DNA of 64,000 bases, taken from positions 17,248 to 81,247 of IMG/VR virus record IMGVR_UViG_3300025096_003663, one strand, 5' to 3'. This stretch comes from a virus. The translations under genes were made by a program, and so were the position numbers. This document shows positions 7,858-16,900 of the stretch, piece by piece. The notes beneath the pieces were generated by a model that made no database searches, was not told the DNA's origin, and was given only the letters and a program-made list of their open reading frames with translations. The number at the start of each line of letters is the position of its first letter. Positions within the stretch are counted from its first letter, which is position 1.

Positions 7858-8521
7858 GAAAGAGAAGAGAGATTATTTCACCGAAGTCCATCAAGAAGCG
7901 ATTGTAAGATATGCTCAAACAACCGATCTTAAAGAACGAGATCAATTATATGAAAAACTGATAGGTCCAGCATTCAACGAAATGGTCGATAAGATCGTCT
8001 ATACCTATAAGTTTACAAACTTAGCAAATATTGATGATCTAAAAGCCGAATGTAAAATTTGGCTTACAACGATTTTGAACAAGTTTGACCCAGAGAAGGG
8101 CTCGAAAGCTTTTAGCTATTTCAGTGTTATAACTAAGAATTGGTTTATACATAAAGTAAAGCATAATAGCATTCGGCTCAAAAGAGAGGTATACTTCGAA
8201 GAAGTTGCTGATCTGGACGAGATGAAAAATCTAGTAACTCACAACGACTACTACGACCGACGAGAAAAGAAGGAGTTTTGGGATTCTTTAGGCAAGGAAC
8301 TTGATGTGTGGGAAGGCGAAGCGGTGAAAGCAAATGAAAAAAGAGTCGTCGAGGCAATAAGAATTATACTTTCGGAGCCAGAAGACATAGAAATTTTCAA
8401 TAAAAAAGCTATTTATTTATATCTCAGAGAGATAACAGGTCTAAACACAAAGCAGATTGTAAATAGTTTGAACAAAGTGAGAACGAAATACAAGCTGTTT
8501 AAGGAAGACTGGGACGTATAA
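7820..8521 (+). CDS. gp55: T4 gp55-like late sigma factor
   Basis: A 233-residue protein related to the T4 late-promoter specificity factor gp55. Diagnostic is the sigma region-2-like block FDPEKGSKAFSYFSVITKNW (about 93-112), with flanking helices KAECKIWLTTILNKF and HKVKHN. The C-terminus ends in hydrophobic/acidic KLFKEDWDV, where the sliding-clamp binding tail of gp55 lies. It would direct host RNA polymerase to short late promoters. Start ATG 7820 has GGGAGGA upstream at about 7809-7815, inside the preceding gene. Its target sites may be the ACTATTTAT elements listed here. Confidence 0.88.
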   Translation: MKKKRLTRKRRNKKEKRDYFTEVHQEAIVRYAQTTDLKERDQLYEKLIGPAFNEMVDKIVYTYKFTNLANIDDLKAECKIWLTTILNKFDPEKGSKAFSYFSVITKNWFIHKVKHNSIRLKREVYFEEVADLDEMKNLVTHNDYYDRREKKEFWDSLGKELDVWEGEAVKANEKRVVEAIRIILSEPEDIEIFNKKAIYLYLREITGLNTKQIVNSLNKVRTKYKLFKEDWDV

Positions 8522-8522
8522 A

Positions 8523-8822
8523 ATGAAGAGTAAATTTGTTAGCCATCTCGAACAAGCTATCGATAATATAAGAAATGATCGATCTATAGCATCAGAGCTT
8601 CTGGGCGATGTTTCAGAATATATTGGTCAAAACAAAGAGAGACACAAAGATGTCGGTCAAGTTGCCGCTAAATATCTGGAAACTCTTCAGAGATCCAACG
8701 AGCAGCTAGTCAAACTAACAGCCATGTTACAGAGGGCAGACGACGATGAATACGGAGACTTGACGGAAGACGATAGAGATAAGCTGTTCGAATCGTTCGA
8801 GGAGGACGGATCGAATGGCTGA
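8523..8822 (+). CDS. Small acidic protein next to gp55
   Basis: A 99-residue helical protein that starts one base after the gp55 stop. The N-terminal part (SHLEQAIDNIRNDRSIASELL) and middle (AKYLETLQRSNEQLVKL) look like a two-helix bundle. The tail is acidic with alternating aromatics (DDRDKLFESFEEDG). Position and tail invite comparison with T4 gp33, the late co-activator that tethers polymerase to the sliding clamp, but no sequence identity to gp33 can be claimed by eye. Its last 8 bases overlap the start of the next gene. Confidence 0.6.
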   Translation: MKSKFVSHLEQAIDNIRNDRSIASELLGDVSEYIGQNKERHKDVGQVAAKYLETLQRSNEQLVKLTAMLQRADDDEYGDLTEDDRDKLFESFEEDGSNG

Positions 8823-9408
8823 TAAAAAGAAATCAACAGTGAACACTGAAATAGAATGGGGAGTATTAAACCCCAGGCAAGATAGTGTTATTAAAGACAA
8901 CTTTGAGAAGAATGATGTTCAGTGGTTATCATATATAACGAATAAGTTTGTTGACTCAATCAACTCTGATGACGATTATATCAAGAAAGGTATTATAGAG
9001 AGGATTGAGCCCGACCCCGACCGACTCTTGCCGTCTGGAGTTTATCGATGTAAGGTCAGATGGGTAGAAGGTGACGGAATCAGCACTGTTGAGTCTATGT
9101 CGTCGGAACTAGAAACTACCTCCCATTCTCTAAATAATTTACGAAGAACATACGAAGGAGAGCTTTCAAAGAAGCCCCAGATTGGGCAAGAATGTACAAT
9201 CAAAGTACCGAAAACGAACTTGAGGCACATAGACGGTGAAATCTTAGAGCTACATAACAGATTTTGGTATACAACGGCAGGAGCCAGCAGGAAGCGAACC
9301 AAGCCAACATCTGCTAAGAATGCGAATCAGAATGGCGGGGCAACAGGAAATAACGGCATTTCGACGAGTACAAGCGAAGATACTCAGACTGCTGAAGGGA
9401 GCTCTTAA
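8815..9408 (+). CDS. Hypothetical protein, virion module start
   Basis: A 197-residue protein with a central region rich in beta-forming sequence (SGVYRCKVRWVEGDG, IGQECTIKVPKTN) that could be an OB-like or small beta-barrel domain, and a low-complexity Ser/Thr/Asn-rich C-terminal tail (about 160-197). It is followed by a peptidase and a spike-like gene, so a baseplate role is likely. No family is recognised. Confidence 0.6.
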   Translation: MADKKKSTVNTEIEWGVLNPRQDSVIKDNFEKNDVQWLSYITNKFVDSINSDDDYIKKGIIERIEPDPDRLLPSGVYRCKVRWVEGDGISTVESMSSELETTSHSLNNLRRTYEGELSKKPQIGQECTIKVPKTNLRHIDGEILELHNRFWYTTAGASRKRTKPTSAKNANQNGGATGNNGISTSTSEDTQTAEGSS

Positions 9409-9426
9409 TAAGAGAGAGGTGCCCAA

Positions 9427-10035
9427 TTGGCGAATAATAATTTAAAGAGATACAATAATTTATCCTACTTATATTCCCCATTCAGGGAAGAGGTGATCCA
9501 ACTGATCCTATCAATACGCCAAAATCAGCTTCCGTTCGTTGTGTATGAGACATACAGGACACCACAAAGGCAGAAGTATCTAAACCACAGTGGCTATAGC
9601 ACAAACGAGGATCCCTTTCTCAATGCCCATGTTAACGGGTTAGCAATAGATTTTATGTTAAACGAGAAAGCTGTAATATCTCCATCAAGTGACTCAATGA
9701 CGATAGAACAGATAGTAGAGAAAGCATTGGACGAAAGAAATTCACCAAAAAACTTGGTGATATATGATATAGGAACAAACCTTCTGCCGGCGGACGGCAA
9801 GGAAGCTAGGACGATTGTAGAGAACCAGAATGTTTTAGATTTCTGGCAGAACTTAGGAAAGCTGATAAAGAACCAGTTCCCAAACTTGTCTTGGAACGGA
9901 GATAAGAACAAAAAAGAGAACCAACTTATTGGTATTGACCCACCACATGTAGAATTTAAAAAAACATCCAGTTTGATACGATCTGGTATCGCTCGACAAG
10001 AAATCAAGAGAGCGGGAGCCCCAGGGCTAAAATAG
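9427..10035 (+). CDS. M15-family peptidoglycan peptidase
   Basis: A 202-residue protein with the metal-peptidase signature of the M15 family (D-Ala-D-Ala or L-Ala-D-Glu carboxypeptidases): YETYRTPQRQ (40-49), the HxxxxxxD zinc pair His68-Asp75 in HVNGLAIDF, and a third ligand His174 in DPPHVEF. It would cut peptide bridges in peptidoglycan. Start is TTG at 9427 behind GAGAGAGG. It sits among baseplate genes rather than beside the putative lysis genes 41 kb away, so it may be a virion-associated enzyme used at entry, though use as an endolysin is also possible. No signal peptide is seen. Confidence 0.82.
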   Translation: MANNNLKRYNNLSYLYSPFREEVIQLILSIRQNQLPFVVYETYRTPQRQKYLNHSGYSTNEDPFLNAHVNGLAIDFMLNEKAVISPSSDSMTIEQIVEKALDERNSPKNLVIYDIGTNLLPADGKEARTIVENQNVLDFWQNLGKLIKNQFPNLSWNGDKNKKENQLIGIDPPHVEFKKTSSLIRSGIARQEIKRAGAPGLK

Positions 10036-10048
10036 GAGAGGACGAAAG

Positions 10049-10948
10049 ATGAAATCAAAAGCGATAAAGGGATTCAATCCAGAGCTAGATAGCGAACTAA
10101 ATTCTATGCCAGACGGAAAGGGTGTACTCGGCAAAGGTATTGCGGGATCCCCCAGTATAGAAGAAATTCCATCATTAATAGTAACGGATAGAGATTCTGT
10201 TTATCCGCCAGACCCAAAAACAAATGCTCAGATGGTGTGTACGGTTGATAGACCGAGAAGCAGAGTTAGCGGCTATTCATCAGATACCCAGGCTGGGTGT
10301 ATGGATATCGTCGTCGGCAGATTAGGATATGAATCGAGAAGTGTCTCGGTAGATCCAGATTTTACCAAGGATGCAGCAAGAATATACATAAGCCAAAAAA
10401 CAGATGTTGATACCAATTTTAAGCTCATAGAGGGCGGAGTCGGAATGGCGAAAGCCAGATCTGCTATCGCCATCAAAGCTGATGGTGTCCGGATAATAGG
10501 TAGGGAAGGCATCAAAATAGTAACGGGCACAGATAAGAAAAACTCCCAAGGAGGGGACATACGGTCTATCACTGGTATCGATATTATCGCGGGCAATAAA
10601 GAGGCAGAACTTGAGCCCATGGTAAAGGGTGAAAAACTGACTGACTCTTTGGGTAAGATGGCGGATCACGTAGTTAAACTTAATGCGATTGTGGATCACT
10701 TACTGGTTACACAAATGAACTTTAATTCTTCTATCTCTAGTCACTTCCACTATTCTCCCTTCTACGGTAATGCTACAACACCATCGGACTCGTGTGTAGC
10801 ACAGGGAAGCAAGGCATCACTAGACCATCTACAGGAAACGAAGCGATCCCTTTCGTTTCATAAAAACAATGTTCTTAGCTGGAAGAATAATTGTCTATGT
10901 CCATCCGGGCAAGACTTTATCTTGAGCCGATGGAACAAATCTAACTAG
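10049..10948 (+). CDS. Baseplate spike/hub-like protein
   Basis: A 299-residue protein. The middle has short repeated beta-strand stretches (IAIKADGVRIIGREGIKIVT, then DIRSITGIDIIAGN), the periodic pattern seen in spike beta-helices of contractile tails. The C-terminal third is His- and Cys-containing (SSHFHYSPFYGN, NNCLCPSGQDF) and could bind metal. It lies between an M15 peptidase and the gp25/gp6 wedge genes, which fits a central spike or hub role. Assignment rests on pattern and position. Confidence 0.55.
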   Translation: MKSKAIKGFNPELDSELNSMPDGKGVLGKGIAGSPSIEEIPSLIVTDRDSVYPPDPKTNAQMVCTVDRPRSRVSGYSSDTQAGCMDIVVGRLGYESRSVSVDPDFTKDAARIYISQKTDVDTNFKLIEGGVGMAKARSAIAIKADGVRIIGREGIKIVTGTDKKNSQGGDIRSITGIDIIAGNKEAELEPMVKGEKLTDSLGKMADHVVKLNAIVDHLLVTQMNFNSSISSHFHYSPFYGNATTPSDSCVAQGSKASLDHLQETKRSLSFHKNNVLSWKNNCLCPSGQDFILSRWNKSN

Positions 10949-10958
10949 GGGTGACTCA

Positions 10959-13900
10959 ATGGCGAAGAAAAAGAAAGCAACTACAGTAGACGAATCCCAT
11001 CCCCCAAATCCGGATGATCAGTATAGCACCGTCATCCCTCCCATTGTGGAAGATTGGACTTACCGCCCGGTTAATAAGCCTTTTTATGATCCTGAAGCTG
11101 TAGCATATGCTATTATAATTCAGTCTGGAAAGAAAATAAAGGGAGAGATATATCTAACTCCGGATGAATCTGTTGATACTTCAACATTGCCCCGAGATAA
11201 AAATTCAGAGAAGAAGATTGTTAAGCAATCCACATTTCCTCACATCATCTCAGAAGCGAAAGAAAGAACTCTAAAATATTATAATAAAAGAGTAGATCCA
11301 GGAAACATTGAACTTCTTTCAGATTTGACGATCATCGAGCATGTACACATTTCGACACGCCCGCGAGCCCCAAACTTATTCTATGTCACCATCGATGCAC
11401 CTAAATTTGATTTAATACCAGATTTGGGAAGATATATTTTGACACCCATAACCAAAGAAAGCTCTCTCTATCAACTGGCAGAGGAATATAAAGATTTCTT
11501 CCGGATTACTGATAATACAGAAAAAGGCAAAAGAGCACGAATCTCTGAAATACTTCGAGCTAACGGCATTAATGTATTGGAAGCCGACAACTCAGAAGTA
11601 GAAGAATGGATATATAGAGTAAATTACGGGCTCGAAGATCCACCAGGTAAAGACTCGAAATTCAATAAGGGCAGCGAAATTTACCTTCCCAACACGGAGC
11701 CTGACTTCTCTCGGGTGATATCAGGAGGGAAGGAGATAGAACTTCATATTGGAGACACTAAGCAAGATATAGGAAAATTAATAGCTCTTCTGAAAATCTA
11801 TGATGAAAAAATTAGAGAATCTCAATTTGTAGTGAAGAATTTTGATATTGATCGGCAGATTAAAGAATTGGAAAATTTCCTACCTCGAATACGAACCCAC
11901 TTCTTAGATAACGATTATAATTTTAGGAATTTCTTAGAAGACAATATTCGGCTAGGGCTGGATAAAGATTCCAATCTTATATACATAGGAATCAGCTCGT
12001 CCGGCAGTGTAGCATATTTAAATAAGGCAATGCCGAGCTTAGCACTCGAATCCCCTTTCAACAATCCAAGAACTATGAATTTACTCTCTTACCTACAAGA
12101 GATAGTATTGTTAAGTTCATCATCACTCCCATGGAAAGATTTCTTAAGCCGTTATATATCTCCAGCCCCTCAAATTGTCAGTAGAGATCCTCAAAGTGTA
12201 TTTGAAGATGCTCAGCAAAATACCAAAACTATTTTAGAACAGTTAGCTTCTCGCTTTGACAAGTTTTCAGCGAAAAGCAATCGGCAACTTGGTGAAGAGA
12301 ATTCTATATATGGATCCGTACAGATAATGAACGGTATCTTTAATCAGCAGACATCGGCTCTTCGAGACACTGGAGATGCAGTTATACGAGACTTAGCGAA
12401 CATTAGCGAAAAGATCGAGAACCCCGGTGCCAGTGCTTGTGGAGCTGGCGCCACGGTGTATAACGAAGTTCTTAATAAGATAGATTTCAAATCATTGGTG
12501 GCTTCAGCTATTGATTGTCTCAAGGAGCAGGTTCCATTTGATTGTGAAGATATCGTTTTAGCAATTGCTGAAGAGAATCTAGATGCAGTTGCCGGAATCT
12601 TCCGGGCAAGAATAAATCCACAATATCACGACATACTGGAAGAAGCTTTACAGATCGCCACATCAGGTGATTTCACTCTTTATCAAATAAAATATGAATA
12701 TCAGTTTTATAAACCCTTAGAAGAAAAACTAGCTCAAGCTTCTGAAGGGCAAATTTTCTTAGGGGCATTAGAATACGGACTCAATTCCGAGGGAGTAGAT
12801 TACAATTCCTTGTTCCAAGAAGTATGTTCCTACTTATCCGATCCACGTCAAGCCTTATCAGATCTGACAGATGCGTTCTTCCTACCAACAATCTTTTTAC
12901 CTGATAATCTTCCTACCGTTGATATCGATGAAATGACTACCGTTGCTTTCGAGAAAATGCTTCTTGAGCTCGTTTCATCGCTTATCGTCAAAACAGTTCA
13001 GGCAGTCATATCCACTCTCTTGAACCGATGTAGAGAAGGATCAGGATCGGGAGATGGCTCTTCCTCTCCCGGCTACGGCTCTGGCTTGGATGTCGGAGCT
13101 GCCATTGCCGATAATGTTGGCGCACCCAACTTTAGAGAAGCAATGGAAGATTTGCTTGATTCACTTGGAACCTCTCCGTGGTCACCAGCATTGCCTACTG
13201 GTGGTGCATTCGAATTGATTGAATCCGGCACCGTCCAGCTAGCCTCCGATATCAGTTCCAGTTTGACTTCCTCTACTCTCGATATGGTAGAGACAGAAAG
13301 TAAATTCCTGGTTATGCAGAATCTTTTTACAATCTTAAAAGGGGAACTTACGAGTCCAGAGATCATAAGATTGTTAGAGGGTAGGGCATCTCCTTCTCTG
13401 CTCCAAGTGGTATTGAATATTATCCATCCTAGTTCCACCCAGCCACAGAATGAGATATTGTCTCCTCTTCGAGATTCCATCATGACGAAAGGAGATGTGG
13501 AAGAGATGTTTCAAAAAATAGCTAGCCTAGTAGATCTTGGACCTACGATTGAGCAAGTTAATATCTTAAGTAACCAACTCGGTTGCTCGTTGGACGACTT
13601 TGTTTCTTCAAGGGTGCCCCTTTGGTGTAATACACTTCCTCCCGATCAGACAACACCTGTTGCTGAATCTGTAATTTACGATGAAAAGGAAAACTTTCTG
13701 GACTATTATCGATACTTGTGGAAGCCCAGCAACATGCTTCCTGATCCCTGTGAAGATCCAAACACCAATATCAACACCATAGTTCCCAAAGACAGCAACT
13801 CTTTCAGCTTCATGTTGGACAAGGTGCTAAAGACTATCTTTGATAATGTGTATATGGCTTATGATTCGTCCGTTCTTTCATTTCCAGACCCGATGTTTGT

Positions 13901-16900
13901 ATTGACAGAAGAGCCTCGTAAGATCCCAAGAGTTCAAAGGACAGGCGCACAGGTGTCTATTGATTATTATAATTTTCAAAAATTACAAGAAGAAGAGCTT
14001 TCCTTTGAAATTCCGGATCAATTTGGACACGGATATGTTATAAACCCTGAATTCCAGAGATTAATATCAGACGGAATAGTACCAGCCGATGGTGATCCTA
14101 ACGGACCTTATGGACCATATACGACAGAGAAACTAGATCTCATCGGTCGCCTGGCGGATATTCTACCAGAAGGTATACCCCTTACCGACTTTGGTTTAGA
14201 CTCGGCAGGAAAGATGTTTGAGCTTCTTAAAGATTTTTTGGTAAGAAAACCTGCACCTCGAATTACTGTTAATGATACTGTTCCCGAGCTGGCAGCCAAT
14301 TCAAAGGCAGCCCTGAAGAACATAGATAATTTAGTATTGAATTCTTCAACTCCGGGTCAAATTGAACTTGAGCTACAGCAGCCCACGGTGCTGGGAAATG
14401 TAGAATCCAAGATGATGCAGTATGTGCTACAGTTGAAGATGATGGAAAATAATGATTTTCTACTTAAGATAGGTCAATTTCCACCAGATCTAGGAGCTCT
14501 CGCCGTCCAAGAGCCGGTACAATCTGAAAATTCTGCTTTCTTTTATGAAGAGTACGAAGGTAATATTACCTTCCCTGCCACGGCTCACGATTTACTTCAA
14601 TATGTGAGAAGTAACACTCCGTCCGCGATTTTTAATGACTTTCAACAAAAAGCAGACTTTCAGCGATTAATATATACAATAACAAGAAACGGCATAGAAC
14701 ATTATAGTGGAAACTTTTCTTCTCCTCCTAATGTTTTCAATGATAACCTGGTTGGAGATCTGAACGAATTTTCTGACACGGTAATGTATCACGATATTAT
14801 CCGCCAGATGTTTTCTGGCATCTCTTCTCATATTCTGACATCGCCCATGCTTAGGTTTACAGGCGATATGGGCAAGTCCATCATTCGGGTACCATATTTA
14901 TCTATTGTCGATTGGTCACCCCTCCCCAATGAAGACGAGGCTGCCTGTGGGCACGATCCACACATCCTCTCCATAGATACTATTCGGCGACAGATGAAAG
15001 AGGATTACGAAAATAAGATTAATAAGATTGAATGCGACGATCTAGGGAACGAGATAAGCTCCAATGCCCAGGGTCGTAAGGATCTCTCCTCCCTAGAGAA
15101 AGCCATTATGTCGGGATGTGTTCTCACCACCTTGAGGACTTATTCTCTAGAGCAGCTTTTAAGATCTATGTTTCCAGTCTCAGTCTTTTCAGGTTCGGAT
15201 TTTATGACAGAAGTCCAGTTGAAATACATTGTTGATAAGGTTAATGATAACATATACGATAAAAGCGAGAGCTACTATGATGCTTTTCTGCAAGAACTGG
15301 AGAGAGTCTTTGGTGATCGAATGGAGGAATTTAGTCCTTACGGAACCATACCTTCGGTAATAGCAGACGGCAATAAATCGGGCATAAGCTGGGTTTATGC
15401 CCAAAGGGCTTTGGATGAGTTCTACGGAGCTAAGGATTTAGCAACAGAGGAATTATCCTCAAGCCCCATAGGCAACGCCAATCTCGGCGGAGCATCCACA
15501 CCAACAAACTCAGACATTTTCCAGCCAAGTTCAGACGAAGAGATTATCTCACAACCCTCTGCCTCGCCCCCCACACCAGCGACGGGAGGCTCGTCTACTC
15601 AACCTCCGCTCTCTGCTCTAGAAGTTGGCTCGCCACCCAGTAATTTGCCTGCTCAAATAGAGGTAGTGGATACTGATGTTTCCGAGTCTTTGAATCCTGG
15701 ATTATTAGAAGACCCCTGTACTGATCTGAATGTTCCGTCCCTGATTCCCACTACTCCGCTGAGAGAAAATCTTAAATATAGAATAGCATTTCTCATCGAA
15801 GAGCAGGTTTATTCTTTGCTAGGAAAGTTACAAGATTTAATATCTTTTAAGGGCAACTTGTCTTTAGACGATAATTTTCTTACAAAAATCCTACCTCTGC
15901 TAGATACTCCTCGCTATGACGGTGACCCTCGTTTTGCCGAAACAGGAGACTACGGGACAGTGACAGCAATCGCTCTCAAATCTCAAGCCGAAGAATATAA
16001 TGATAAATTTAACCAATGGAAGGCTTCTAAAGAAGCTATATTGAGACTTTTCAGGCAAGCCCCTTTTCCTTCTGAGGCATATCGACAGGCTATGATAGAT
16101 TCATTGGAGGCACCAGATCCACTGACTTTAGGAAGAAATTCAATTCCAGTTCTTGCTAGCACTGATTTGGACGGGACTACATTCTATTCTAAGCACACTG
16201 ATAGTAGTGATTTATCTATGAAACGAGAACTTAAATATATGTCTGTTTCGAATTTTAAACAGATTCTTTCAGCGAAGCTCGATGAATTCAAAACTTGGTA
16301 TGAAGACGACGAAAGAGAAACAAATTGGAATGGCGAGTTTGGATTATTTAGCCACCAAGAAGGCTCCGATAGTAAATACTATTGGGATCTTACTTCCAAG
16401 GGAGACGACGGGCAAGAAGGCAATAAGGGATTTTGGGAATGGTTTTTTGCCGACAGTCAGTATAAGGACATGGATAAGTTCGCTCGAACATACCCCTATC
16501 CAGAATATGATGATTTTTTAGAAGGCATCCAGAAACATACCCCGATTCCAAATGCGAGGGGGCTAGAATCATATTCCGGTGAATCCACACCGTCTTTTGA
16601 CCCATCAGGCGAAGCGGGAAAACTCTTCTTAGAAAGATATATCCTTACAGAGAAGCAGGAGTCTGAAGAGACAGATGTATTTCCAGGCACAAGATTCATG
16701 TCCAGTGATCCCGATAGTCCGACCATTGCCAAAGAAAAGTTAGGTGGAGAAATTAATTTAAGTTCTCAAGAAATACAAAATATTACCACATTTGCAGGGC
16801 AGATGAACGGGATTGCCATACAAGGGGATTCTGAACATTCTCCTGACAGCAATGTCGCTGATAAATTTAAAAAGATATCCTTTGGACTTAGACTTAGCTA

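Noticed and set aside
9594-10058. 154-codon minus-strand ORF over the M15 peptidase
   Set aside because: Antisense shadow of a gene with intact catalytic motifs on the plus strand; no ribosome site.
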